The position numbers were made by a program, and so were the translations under genes. The notes below the pieces were generated by a model. It ran no database searches. It had not been told where the DNA came from and saw only the letters and a list, made by a program, of their open reading frames with translations. This document shows, one piece after another, positions 1-9,982 of a stretch of 40,114 bases of DNA. Every line of letters begins with the position of its first letter. Within the stretch, counting starts at the first letter, position 1. This stretch comes from Candidatus Pacearchaeota archaeon (GTDB lineage Archaea > Nanobdellota > Nanobdellia > Pacearchaeales > GW2011-AR1): assembly GCA_018221305.1 (NCBI GenBank), contig JAAOYK010000031.1:1-40114 (forward strand), given 5' to 3'.

Positions 1-878
1 GTATAAATTAATAATGCGCCAACAAATATCGCTAAAATAAAAATTACACCTTTACGAATTTTGGATTTTTTTGAACCGCTAGAAAGATTTGCCGACATTT
101 CAAACTCATCAGAGGATTTTGCGGTTTGATTTCTTCCATAAAATATTTCAGTAGTTACCTTATAATGTCCAGGGGGAAGGTCTAAAAATCCAAAACGTTT
201 TATCACGTTCTCTTCAGTATAAACGATCTTATCATCAATACCCCTATAAACTTCATCCCCAGTATCATTAAAAATTGAATAGACTATGCGTATCTTTGAA
301 GGGCCTTGGCCAAAATTTGTAAATTCTGCATGAACCCCTAAATCCCATGTCCGATCTATGGTTTTATCAAGAAGATTTATTATCACATCAAAAAGCTCAA
401 CATAATCTCCAGCAAGATCTTCTTCAAAAACATAAGTTTTAACATTAATTTTTGCAGTTCCTTCATCAATTGATTTCAAAGTCATCTCGGCGTCATATTT
501 TCCATCACCATTTATGTCTAAAATTTTCATCTCATCAACATTAAGATCAAAGGATCTTCCACCAATGCTTGCAAATTCTATAGACTCAGGAGTTATCTTA
601 GACAATATTAAGAAATACCCACGGTCAAAAACATAAATCCTAAATGCATCATACAATTTCATATCAGCAACATAACCTGAATCTAATACATCATCGCTTA
701 ATTCAAAGATTGTTTTCATATCATCAAGTAAAGACATTCCGTCCACATCATCTTCAATAGAACTAGTTATTGAATCTCCAGTAGGTTCTGCAGCAGCAAG
801 ACTACTAATTCCTAACAAAATTATCATAAAAATAGACAGAATTAACCCTAAGATTATAGACTGTTTAAAATTCTTCAT
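1..878 (-). CDS. Secreted/membrane-anchored protein, C-terminus cut by window edge
   Basis: Reverse-strand reading frame open to the window edge and absent from the ORF track: MKNFKQSIILGLILSIFMIILLGISSLAAAEPTGDS...; signal peptide, Asp-rich region, and a C-terminal TM segment (KGVIFILAIFVGALLIY). Confidence 0.75.
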   Translation of the reverse strand, partial: MKNFKQSIILGLILSIFMIILLGISSLAAAEPTGDSITSSIEDDVDGMSLLDDMKTIFELSDDVLDSGYVADMKLYDAFRIYVFDRGYFLILSKITPESIEFASIGGRSFDLNVDEMKILDINGDGKYDAEMTLKSIDEGTAKINVKTYVFEEDLAGDYVELFDVIINLLDKTIDRTWDLGVHAEFTNFGQGPSKIRIVYSIFNDTGDEVYRGIDDKIVYTEENVIKRFGFLDLPPGHYKVTTEIFYGRNQTAKSSDEFEMSANLSSGSKKSKIRKGVIFILAIFVGALLIY

Positions 879-1118
879 ACCCTTAACACCACCTTCTCTT
901 AAAATGTTAAAATACATCTTTGGATATAAAGCTAACGTTGAAATATGTAATAAAAGTTCAAACAATGGTTTAACTTTTAATACTCTCAATAAATATTGGT
1001 TTATTGGAAAAATATAAAATATAAAACCAGAAGGGCTTTTACCCCCTTCTGGCGTGTTATAAAGTGCACTAAAACAACTCTTAACACTAGGTATTGTTTT
1101 AACAGTAAAAATAGAGCA

Positions 1119-1271
1119 TTATGCAGTCATTTCTAATCCGATCTGAAGCCTTGTAATATCTAACAAATCTTCAATTATTACTGTTCTAACCTTTTTTGTT
1201 CCCTGGTATTTCTCATTGCTTGTATCTAGCTTTGTAAGCATTTGTCGCGCTTTCTCTACTTTTTTTTGCAT
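1119..1271 (-). CDS. 50-aa hypothetical protein
   Basis: Not in ORF track; ATG...TAA encodes MQKKVEKARQMLTKLDTSNEKYQGTKKVRTVIIEDLLDITRLQIGLEMTA, preceded by AAGGAGG SD. Confidence 0.6.
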   Translation of the reverse strand: MQKKVEKARQMLTKLDTSNEKYQGTKKVRTVIIEDLLDITRLQIGLEMTA

Positions 1272-1301
1272 TTTCCTCCTTACGAAATAAATTTACCTCT
1301 C

Positions 1302-1475
1302 TTACCCAGACTTTTCATCCAGAATAAAAACAACAACTTCGTTGTCAATGAACTCTTTTTTGCAGCTAATCTTTGCAGAATTACCGCCGTTACTTTTTAC
1401 CTTCTCTGTATAGATACCTTTGTACCCTGATTGCATTACTAAATTCTTCGCAGTTGTTGGATTTATTTTTATCAT
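1302..1475 (-). CDS. Small AbrB/DUF2080-like (transposon-associated/antitoxin-like) protein
   Basis: MIKINPTTAKNLVMQSGYKGIYTEKVKSNGGNSAKISCKKEFIDNEVVVFILDEKSG; 'GNSAKI..KKEFI...V.V.IL' pattern resembles DUF2080/COG3466. Start moved from 1517 to 1475 because a TATA box and a dyad lie between the two start codons. Confidence 0.5.
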   Translation of the reverse strand: MIKINPTTAKNLVMQSGYKGIYTEKVKSNGGNSAKISCKKEFIDNEVVVFILDEKSG

Positions 1476-1476
1476 A

Positions 1477-1494
1477 GGATATCTATGGATATCC
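1477..1494. promoter_or_regulatory. Candidate operator, inverted repeat GGATATC-TATG-GATATCC
   Basis: Perfect 7-bp arms, between TTTATAAAG (TATA-like) and the ATG at 1475 (minus strand). Confidence 0.5.
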
Positions 1495-1714
1495 GGCTTT
1501 ATAAATGTTTTGTTCATTAAAAAGATTTATATATTTGAAGAGCTTATAAAAAGAGTATAAAAAAGAATTCATACATTCTTGAAGGCAAGGAATGCTTTAT
1601 AACAGATATAGAAACTTTTATAAACCATGTTTTTGACCTATTTAGTATTATAAAGTCGTAAAGGTAAATATCCAATTTTAAAAATTTGCTATCTGCCAAA
1701 ATAATTAAGTCAAA

Positions 1715-1924
1715 ATGCATATTTTACAACCAAAACTAACGAAACTAAAACCTACAGAGGTTGAAGAATTGCTTAAACACTATAATATTTCTCTAGCCCA
1801 ATTACCAAAAATAAAAATTACAGATGCTTCACTTCCGGAAGATTGTGAAGTTTCAGAAATTTTCAAAATAGAAAGAATCATTGACGGTGAAAAAGCTATC
1901 TATTACAGAGTTGTTAGCATATAA
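1715..1924 (+). CDS. rpoH: DNA-directed RNA polymerase subunit H (Rpb5 C-terminal-like)
   Basis: Small protein directly upstream of rpoB; LLKHYNISLAQLPKIKITDASLP... IYYRVV motif typical of archaeal RpoH. Confidence 0.9.
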   Translation: MHILQPKLTKLKPTEVEELLKHYNISLAQLPKIKITDASLPEDCEVSEIFKIERIIDGEKAIYYRVVSI

Positions 1925-1949
1925 TTAAATTTAAAAACAAAAAAATAAA

Positions 1950-4900
1950 ATGTTACGAATCGAAAAATCACAATTAAACGAAGAACATATATTAGTTAGA
2001 AAATATTTAGAAGAACATAGTTTAGTTGAATCAAATATTACTTCTTTCAATAATTTTATTGAGCACCGAATGCAAGAGATAGTTACAGAATTAACTGACA
2101 ACTTACCAAAAGAAGACATTGAAATTCGGCTTGGAAAAATAAAAGTTGGTACACCTAATGTTATTGAAGCAGATGGAAGCAGCCATGAGATAACACCTGC
2201 AGAAGCGCGTATTAGGGGCCTTACATATTCTGCACCCATCAGTGTTGAGATTACAATAAAACAAAATAATCAACTTGAAAGTCATGAAGTTGAGATCGGC
2301 CGAATTCCAGTTATTGTTAAAAGTAAAATTTGTAACCTTCATGGGATGGAAAAAGATGAATTGATTAGCAATTATATTGACCCATTAGAACCTGGTGGAT
2401 ATTTTATAATAAATGGTAATGAAAGAGTTATTGTAATGACTGAGGATTTAGCAGAAAATCAGCCATTTATTGAAAAGCCAAGAAATAAGAATTTAATGCT
2501 TAGACTTTTTTCAAAACGAGGAAGTTATAGAATTCCAATAACAATAACTGATACTGATGAAGGAATTGTTGTTGTTTCATTTTCCAGATTTAAAAATATA
2601 CCGGTTGTAGTAATGTTAAAAGCACTTGGAATAACAAAAGAAAGCGAGATTGCACAATATATTGGAAAAGAAAATGATAGTTTGATTGTTAATTTGTATG
2701 AGTATACAGATATTCAAGATTCAAATGATGCAATGCTTGCTATCGCAGAACAAACATCCCTTCAAGGAACACAAAAAGAAATACTTGATAGAATTCAGCA
2801 AAGACTTGATTCATACTTTTTGCCACATATTGGGCTTACTAAAGAAGATAGGGTAGAAAAAGCAATAACATTATGTAAATTTATTAAGCAATTCTATGTA
2901 GCAAAAGAAAGTAGTGAGAGTTTAACAGATAAGGATCATTATGCAAACAAAAGAGTGCGAATGAGTGGAGACCTATTATCAGACCTTTTTAGAGTAAATA
3001 TGAATATATTACTTAGAGACATACAGCATACTATGCAAAAAGTTCAGAAAAGAAAGAAATTTTATTCAATAAAAACAATAGCAAAGTCCACCCTTTTTAC
3101 ACATAGGGTAGAGTCGGCTATTGCTACAGGTAACTGGATTGGTGAAAGATCAGGAGTTACACAGAATATGGATAAAACCAACTATCTGGCAATACTGTCT
3201 CAACTACAAAGAGTTTCAAGTATGCTTCCAGGAGAGCAAGAGAATTTCTTAGCACGTACCCTTCACCCAACACACTATGGAAGATTCTGTCCAGTAGAAA
3301 CACCTGAAGGAACAGAAATTGGATTAAGAAAAAACCTAGCACTTTTAGCAAAAATTTCTACAATGTCAGAATTTTCTGATGAGAAACTTATGAAAATATT
3401 AACAGAACTTGGAATGAAACGGGAAATGCAAAGCAGTGGGTCAGACATATTTTTTAACGGTAGATTTATCGGACATATTGACGAAACACAGAAATTTATA
3501 ACAGAGATTAAAAATAGACGAAGAAATAATGAACTTCCAAGAGTACTTAGTGTAAGATATAATGGGGCATTAGATAATGTTTTCTTATCAACAGAAGTAG
3601 GGCGAGTAATGAGGCCTTTAATAATCATTAAGGAAAATACACCAAGGCTTACACAAGAACATCTTAATCTATTAAGTGATGGAACAATAAAATGGGATGA
3701 TTTAGTAAAAGAGGGTATCCTTGAATATCTAGATGCAGCAGAAGAAGAAAATGCATTAGTTGCTTTAACACAAAAAGAAATTACACCAGAACATACACAT
3801 CTTGAAATTGATAAAATTGACTTTTTAGGTGTAGTTACATCCTTAGTTCCTTATGCAAACTATGACCAGTCGTCTCGATTAAACAGAGGAAGTAAAACAC
3901 AAAAGCAGGCTCTTGGGCTTTATGCAGCAAATTTTTTGTGTAGAATTGATACTGATGTTTCAATTTTACATTATCCTCAACGTCCAATTGTTAGAAGTGT
4001 TGTTTATGATACTTTAAATGTCCACCCAGCAGGTCAAAATGTTATTGTTGCAGTAATGACTCATGAAGGTTATAACATGGAAGATGCATTAATCCTTAAC
4101 AAAGGATCAGTTGACAGAGGTCTTGGAAGAAGCACGTATTATCGACCTTATACATCAGTAGAACTGAATTATGCAGGGGGCCTTAGAGACGAGATAACAA
4201 TACCAGATAAAGATGTTACAGGATATAGAACTGAAGAAAATTATAGATTTTTAGAAGATGATGGTGTAGTATACCCAGAGGCACAATTACATTCAGGTGA
4301 AGCAGTTATTGGTAAAACCAGCCCACCAAAGTTTTTAAGCGAAGTAAGAGAAATTTCAGTAAAAGCTAAAAAGGAAGCTAGCTCAGTTATTCGACAAGAA
4401 GAAAAAGCAACAGTAGATACAGTTTTTATTACTCAAGACAGTCAAGGAAACAGAGTAGTTAGAGTAAAAGGAAGAGATTTACGTATCCCAGAATTAGGGG
4501 ATAAGTTTGCTACAAGCCATGGTCAAAAAGGTGTAGTTGGTGCTATTGTTCCTGAAAACGATATGCCATTTACTTCACGAGGAGTTAGGCCTGACGTAAT
4601 CTTTAATCCACATTCAATCCCTGGGCGTATGACTGTTGGATATTTAATAGAGTTATTAGCAGGAAAAGTCGGATGTTTAGCTGGAAAAATTAAAGATGGT
4701 ACTGGATTTTCTGGACAAAAGCTTGAAGATTTAGAGGACGGACTCAGAAATCTTGGATTCAGGTATGACGGAAAAGAGACTGTTTATAATGGTATAACAG
4801 GTAGAATGCTGAATCTAAAAATTTATATCGGAAACATGTACTACCTTAAGCTTAAATATATGGTCTCAAACAAAATGCATGCGCGTGCGAGTGGTAAAGT

Positions 4901-5231
4901 AACATTACTTACACGTCAGCCAATTGAAGGGCGTGCTCGAGGAGGAGCATTACGTCTTGGAGAAATGGAGCAGCAAGCATTAGTAGCACATGGAGCATCA
5001 TTATTATTAAAAGAAAGATATGATTCTGATAAAGTTGTCATAAACATTTGTATTAAATGCGGTGCAGTAGCTATTGAAGATTCAATAAGAAACAAATTAT
5101 TTTGTCCGATGTGTAACAGCCAAGATGTTGAGCCTGTTGAGATTTCATATGCATTTAAGCTATTAGTTGATGAGATTCAATCAATGCATATCAGAACTAA
5201 ATTTAATCTTAAAAATAAATACGAACAATAA
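1950..5231 (+). CDS. rpoB: DNA-directed RNA polymerase subunit B (fused B''+B')
   Basis: 1093 aa; GDKFATSHGQKGVVG, GGYFIINGNERVIV, RPVETPEGTEIGL-like motif and C-terminal zinc ribbon (CIKC...CPMC). Confidence 0.97.
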   Translation: MLRIEKSQLNEEHILVRKYLEEHSLVESNITSFNNFIEHRMQEIVTELTDNLPKEDIEIRLGKIKVGTPNVIEADGSSHEITPAEARIRGLTYSAPISVEITIKQNNQLESHEVEIGRIPVIVKSKICNLHGMEKDELISNYIDPLEPGGYFIINGNERVIVMTEDLAENQPFIEKPRNKNLMLRLFSKRGSYRIPITITDTDEGIVVVSFSRFKNIPVVVMLKALGITKESEIAQYIGKENDSLIVNLYEYTDIQDSNDAMLAIAEQTSLQGTQKEILDRIQQRLDSYFLPHIGLTKEDRVEKAITLCKFIKQFYVAKESSESLTDKDHYANKRVRMSGDLLSDLFRVNMNILLRDIQHTMQKVQKRKKFYSIKTIAKSTLFTHRVESAIATGNWIGERSGVTQNMDKTNYLAILSQLQRVSSMLPGEQENFLARTLHPTHYGRFCPVETPEGTEIGLRKNLALLAKISTMSEFSDEKLMKILTELGMKREMQSSGSDIFFNGRFIGHIDETQKFITEIKNRRRNNELPRVLSVRYNGALDNVFLSTEVGRVMRPLIIIKENTPRLTQEHLNLLSDGTIKWDDLVKEGILEYLDAAEEENALVALTQKEITPEHTHLEIDKIDFLGVVTSLVPYANYDQSSRLNRGSKTQKQALGLYAANFLCRIDTDVSILHYPQRPIVRSVVYDTLNVHPAGQNVIVAVMTHEGYNMEDALILNKGSVDRGLGRSTYYRPYTSVELNYAGGLRDEITIPDKDVTGYRTEENYRFLEDDGVVYPEAQLHSGEAVIGKTSPPKFLSEVREISVKAKKEASSVIRQEEKATVDTVFITQDSQGNRVVRVKGRDLRIPELGDKFATSHGQKGVVGAIVPENDMPFTSRGVRPDVIFNPHSIPGRMTVGYLIELLAGKVGCLAGKIKDGTGFSGQKLEDLEDGLRNLGFRYDGKETVYNGITGRMLNLKIYIGNMYYLKLKYMVSNKMHARASGKVTLLTRQPIEGRARGGALRLGEMEQQALVAHGASLLLKERYDSDKVVINICIKCGAVAIEDSIRNKLFCPMCNSQDVEPVEISYAFKLLVDEIQSMHIRTKFNLKNKYEQ

Positions 5232-5236
5232 ACAAA

Positions 5237-8200
5237 ATGAAAACAGTTAGAAAACAAGTCGCAAGTTTGCAGTTTACTCTTTTTAATCCTGAAGAGATCA
5301 AAAAGATGGCTAAGGCTAAAATAATAACACCAGAACTTTATGATGTTGATGGTTATCCTGTTGATGGAGGATTAATGGATCTACGTCTTGGAGCTATAGA
5401 CCCTGGAGTTAGATGTCGAACATGCGGGGGAAGATTAAAAGAATGTCTAGGGCATCCAGGAAGTATTGAATTAGCACGACCAGCATTACATATCAAATAT
5501 ATAGCAGTAATTGAATTATTCCTTAGATGTTATTGTTCTGAATGTCATAAAATGATGATAAAACCAAAAGATATGGAAAAGTATAAGACAGTTAAAGATA
5601 GAATAAAAAGAGCTAAAGATACAAAAAAATGTCCACATTGCCTAGCTGAACAAGAAAAAGTCAAACTTGACAAACCAACAACGTTCAAGATAGGTAAAAG
5701 GAGACTTTTCCCTGGAGATATCAGAGAAAAATTGGTTCGTATAACTGATGAAGAAGCAAGTTTAGCAGGAGTTAATCCAAAATCTTTTAGACCTGAATGG
5801 GGAATTTTAACATTACTTTTGGTCCCACCAGTAACAGTTAGACCATCTATTACATTAGAATCTGGAGAAAGAAGTGAGGATGATTTAACACACAAACTAT
5901 CAGACATTATTCGTGCTAATCAAAGATTATGGGAAAACCTTAATGCAGGTGCACCAGAAGTTATTATTGAAGATTTATGGGATTTATTACAGTACCATAT
6001 TACAACATTTTTTGATAACTCAATTGCAAGGATCCCGCCGGCAAGACATAGATCAGGTCAACCACTTAAAACTATAACTGAACGAATTAAAGGTAAAGAA
6101 GGGCGTATAAGACATAATTTAGCAGGAAAACGTGTAAACTTTTCATCGCGTACAGTAGTTTCTCCAGATCCTTCACTTAAAATTAATGAGGTTGGAGTTC
6201 CTTTTGAAATCGCAGAGATTTTAACAGTTAATGAAAGAGTTACTACAACTAATATCAATAAGTTGAAAAAAATTATACTTAACAAACACTATCCAACTGC
6301 TAATTATGTTATACGGCCAGATGGACGACGTAAAAGAATAACAGAAGAATTACGTCAAGAGATCTTAGATGAGCTTACACCAGGATATCAAGTAGAAAGA
6401 CATTTGATTGATGGAGATGTAGCATTGTTTAACCGACACCCGAGCCTTCACAAAGCAAGCTTAATGGCACATTTTGTCAAAGTCTTGCCTTACAAGACAT
6501 TCAGAGTACATCCTGCAGCTGCAGCACCATATAATGCAGATTTTGATGGTGATGAAATGAATGTTCACATTCCTCAAACAGAAGAAGCACGAGCTGAAGC
6601 AAAAGTTTTGATGGATGTAAATCAAAACTTAATCAGTTGTAAAGATAATAGTAATCTTCTTGGATGTATTGCCGATGCAGTCACTGGAAACTATTTATTA
6701 AGCAGCATGAGTCTTACAAAAGCAGAAGCAACACAATTATTGTATAATTCTGGAATAGACCCTATAAACATAAAAAAAGATAATACTGGACTAGAAATCA
6801 TCTCAGCAACAATACCTAAAGTAAATTTTACAGGAAAGTCAAAAACTGGAGAAGAATTTGTTATAAAGAATGGAAAAATTGAAAAAGGAATTGTTGACGA
6901 AAATGTGTTTGGAGTAGAATGCGGGAACTTATTAAAAGTACTTGATAAAGACCATGGAAGAGAAGCGACAATTAGGGCATTAGAAAATTCGTTTACTGTA
7001 GGAACAAATTATCTTACTGACCATGGATTTACAATATCTGTAGATGATTTAAATGTCAATGCAAAGGTTAAAGGATCTACACAAAGAATTATTGAAGATG
7101 CAGAAAGTAGTACTGAAAGAATTCTAGAAGAGTATAAAACAAATAAGTTAGATGTAATTCCTGGAAAAACTGCTGAGGAAACAAGAGAAATTAAGATTAT
7201 GCAAGTATTAAATGAAATCAGAACCAAAGTTGGAAAAGTTGTTGGGGAAGAAGTTCCAATAACAAACCCAGTAAGTGTCATGATGAAGTCTGGTGCGGGC
7301 GGCAATATATTTAATATTACACAGATGGCCTGTTGTGTAGGACAAATGGCATTATGGGGAGAGAGAATAAAGATTGGATTTAGTAACAGAACTTTATCAT
7401 TTTTTAAAGAAGGAGATTTATCACCTAAAGCTCATGGTTTTATATATAGCTCTTTTTTGAAAGGCCTTGAACCACAGGAGTTCTTTTTTGGTGCTATAAC
7501 TGGACGAGATGCATTAATGGATACTGCGCTTCGAACACCAAAATCAGGATACTTATATAGAAGATTAGCTAACGCATTACAAGATATTAGGATTGAGTAT
7601 GATAAAACAGTACGTGATGGAGCAGGAAAGATAGTACAGTTCATATATGGGGAAGATGGAAAAGATGTTTCAGGCTTACATAAAAATCAAGACATATCTC
7701 CAGGAGAAGCTATTGGTATAGTTACAGCACAAAGTTTTGGTGAACCTTCAACTCAAATGACATTAAACACGTTCCACTTGGCAGGTGTATCAGAAATGCA
7801 GGTAACATCAGGACTTCCAAGATTAATCGAAATCTTTGATGCAAGACGTACACCTTCAACACCAGCAATGGATATTTATCTTGATAAAGATCATAGTAAT
7901 GAAAAAGATGCTAAAGTTATCGCAGAAAAAATTCAAGAAGTAAAGCTTCAGGATATTGCACAAGAAATAAAAATTAACTTTAGTGAAAAAAGGATCGAAG
8001 CGGTTATTGATACTCATGCATTAAAAAGAGTTCATAGTTCAATTGAAAACATTGCTAAAAGACTTAATGAAAATAAACGATTAAGTTCAAGCTGTAAAGC
8101 AAAAGGAAACTCATTAATATTTTCTGAAAAAGAAAAAAACTTTAAGCAAATATACAAACTTAAAGAAAAAATCAAAAATACACAAATTTCAGGAATTGCT

Positions 8201-8845
8201 GGAATTGAACAAATTTTGGTTGTCAAGCGTGAAAAAGATTATGTAATACTTACTGCAGGTACAAACTTGAAAGAAATCTTAGAATTTAAAGGAATTGACA
8301 GAAAAAAAACAATTAGTAATGACTTGCATGAAGTTTGTGATGTGTTAGGCATAGAAGTTGCTCGAGCAGTAATAATGAAAGAAATTAATAAGGTTAAAGA
8401 ATCACAAGGGCTTGATATTGATAAACGACATTTAATGTTAATTTCTGATGCAATGACTTCTGAAGGATTAGTTAAAGGTATTACACGAATGGGTATAATT
8501 TCTCAGAAATCATCAATCTTAGCGCGTGCAAGTTTTGAAACACCAGTTAAACAGTTTGTTAATGCTACACTTAAATATAATAAAGATGAACTTAATTCAG
8601 TTATTGAAAACATAATCTTAAATCAGCCAGTGCCAGTAGGTACAGGTCTTCCTGGATTAATGGTTGAAGTTACAGGGCCACTGACAGACAAAAAGCAAAA
8701 AAGTGACAAGTCAGTAGAATATTTAACAAAGAATACAAAAGATTCATCAAAACATACAACAGAGCCTATTGATGAAATAAAACAAGCAAAAGAAAAGAAA
8801 AAGGCAGAGAAAAAAACTTCTAAAAAGAAAGACGAGAAAAAATAA
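5237..8845 (+). CDS. rpoA: DNA-directed RNA polymerase largest subunit, A' and A'' in a single ORF
   Basis: NADFDGDEMNVHIPQ catalytic motif, N-terminal zinc cysteines, and A''-specific GIVTAQSFGEPSTQMTLNTFHLAG and ...ARASFETPVKQ in one uninterrupted 1202-aa frame; Lys-rich tail. Confidence 0.97.
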   Translation: MKTVRKQVASLQFTLFNPEEIKKMAKAKIITPELYDVDGYPVDGGLMDLRLGAIDPGVRCRTCGGRLKECLGHPGSIELARPALHIKYIAVIELFLRCYCSECHKMMIKPKDMEKYKTVKDRIKRAKDTKKCPHCLAEQEKVKLDKPTTFKIGKRRLFPGDIREKLVRITDEEASLAGVNPKSFRPEWGILTLLLVPPVTVRPSITLESGERSEDDLTHKLSDIIRANQRLWENLNAGAPEVIIEDLWDLLQYHITTFFDNSIARIPPARHRSGQPLKTITERIKGKEGRIRHNLAGKRVNFSSRTVVSPDPSLKINEVGVPFEIAEILTVNERVTTTNINKLKKIILNKHYPTANYVIRPDGRRKRITEELRQEILDELTPGYQVERHLIDGDVALFNRHPSLHKASLMAHFVKVLPYKTFRVHPAAAAPYNADFDGDEMNVHIPQTEEARAEAKVLMDVNQNLISCKDNSNLLGCIADAVTGNYLLSSMSLTKAEATQLLYNSGIDPINIKKDNTGLEIISATIPKVNFTGKSKTGEEFVIKNGKIEKGIVDENVFGVECGNLLKVLDKDHGREATIRALENSFTVGTNYLTDHGFTISVDDLNVNAKVKGSTQRIIEDAESSTERILEEYKTNKLDVIPGKTAEETREIKIMQVLNEIRTKVGKVVGEEVPITNPVSVMMKSGAGGNIFNITQMACCVGQMALWGERIKIGFSNRTLSFFKEGDLSPKAHGFIYSSFLKGLEPQEFFFGAITGRDALMDTALRTPKSGYLYRRLANALQDIRIEYDKTVRDGAGKIVQFIYGEDGKDVSGLHKNQDISPGEAIGIVTAQSFGEPSTQMTLNTFHLAGVSEMQVTSGLPRLIEIFDARRTPSTPAMDIYLDKDHSNEKDAKVIAEKIQEVKLQDIAQEIKINFSEKRIEAVIDTHALKRVHSSIENIAKRLNENKRLSSSCKAKGNSLIFSEKEKNFKQIYKLKEKIKNTQISGIAGIEQILVVKREKDYVILTAGTNLKEILEFKGIDRKKTISNDLHEVCDVLGIEVARAVIMKEINKVKESQGLDIDKRHLMLISDAMTSEGLVKGITRMGIISQKSSILARASFETPVKQFVNATLKYNKDELNSVIENIILNQPVPVGTGLPGLMVEVTGPLTDKKQKSDKSVEYLTKNTKDSSKHTTEPIDEIKQAKEKKKAEKKTSKKKDEKK

Positions 8846-8889
8846 TTCTTTTTAAGAGAACTTAAATACTTCTTATTGTTTGTTATTTT

Positions 8890-9285
8890 ATGTTAATTGA
8901 TTATGAGTCAATAATCAAAATTGTTCTGGCTGTTATAATCGGAACAGTGATTGGTTATGAAAGAAAAAAGGCAGGTAAACCAATTGGTTCACGTACTCTT
9001 GCACTTGTATGTGTCTCTACAGCTTTTATTGTTATTTTAGGACAAACTTATATCCCGCTTGAAATTGGACGAGTTTTGCAAGGAATATTAACAGGGCTTG
9101 GATTTTTAGGGGCAGGAGCAATAATTGCCCATGGAAAAAATATCATAGGGCTTACAACTGCTGCAACAATTTGGAGCATTGCAATACTTGGTATTGCAAT
9201 AGGCTTTGGAGAATATATCTTGACTGCAATAGTTGCTATTATTATTTTTACATTATTAACATTAGGTAAGGTTCATACAAAATAA
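8890..9285 (+). CDS. MgtC/SapB-family membrane protein
   Basis: VIIGTVIGYERKKAGKPIGSRTLALVCVSTAFIVILGQ...ILTGLGFLGAGAIIAHGKNIIGLTTAATIWSIAILGIAIG is the MgtC/SapB TM-domain signature. Confidence 0.88.
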   Translation: MLIDYESIIKIVLAVIIGTVIGYERKKAGKPIGSRTLALVCVSTAFIVILGQTYIPLEIGRVLQGILTGLGFLGAGAIIAHGKNIIGLTTAATIWSIAILGIAIGFGEYILTAIVAIIIFTLLTLGKVHTK

Positions 9286-9450
9286 TTTTAGTGTCGGAGA
9301 TTGTTACAAAAAAATCTAATTGTTCTTGTTCAGGGGGAAAATTAAAATTTTATATAAAACCTTTTTTAGTATTACAAAGTTGTAAATTCCGACGAGAAAT
9401 CCATAGTAAGGTTTATAAATCAAACAAATTATAGAAATGGAGTCAAGAGG

Positions 9451-9891
9451 TTGAAACTTTTTATTGGAAAAATGACAAAAACTTTGGATATGAGATTTAT
9501 TAGATATGCTAACTTGTTTGGACGAGTAACGCGTATCCGGACAAACCATTGTTTTGAATATAATAACACAATTGTTTTTGCAGTACCTAGAAAATTTGTA
9601 ATGCGGGCGATTGGGAAAGATAATTCTAACTTAAAACAATTAAATGATCTAATACGCAAAAAAATAAAAATTGTTGCAATACCTCAAGGAAGAGAAGATA
9701 TTGAAAATTTTGTATCTGTTATTACACGTCCAGTAAAATTTAAAGGCATAGAAATTAAAGATGACGATGCAATAATTACTGCAACAACACAAAGTAAGGC
9801 GTCACTTATCGGACGAGGAAAAGTGAGAATGGAAGAAATGCAAAAGATTTTGCAACAATATTTTGCAATAAAAAAATTAAGATTTAAATAA
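9451..9891 (+). CDS. nusA: NusA-like KH-domain transcription factor
   Basis: Position before rps12; KH-type AIGKDNSNLKQLNDLIRKKIKIV. Start TTG at 9451 or ATG at 9472. Confidence 0.8.
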   Translation: MKLFIGKMTKTLDMRFIRYANLFGRVTRIRTNHCFEYNNTIVFAVPRKFVMRAIGKDNSNLKQLNDLIRKKIKIVAIPQGREDIENFVSVITRPVKFKGIEIKDDDAIITATTQSKASLIGRGKVRMEEMQKILQQYFAIKKLRFK

Positions 9892-9982
9892 AAAATATCT
9901 CTCAATTAAAAGAACTTCTTAAACCTGGATATAAGAAACCTTTAAAAAGCCTAATTAAGATTAATACTTATTATATTATAAG

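Noticed and set aside
1242-1430. 62-aa plus-strand ORF
   Set aside because: Overlaps the better-supported minus-strand small operon that has SD, TATA and operator-like signals
3275-3628. 117-aa minus-strand ORF within rpoB (and similar short antisense ORFs in rpoA, rps7-fusA interval, tuf and smc)
   Set aside because: Antisense to strongly conserved genes, no start context or family signature
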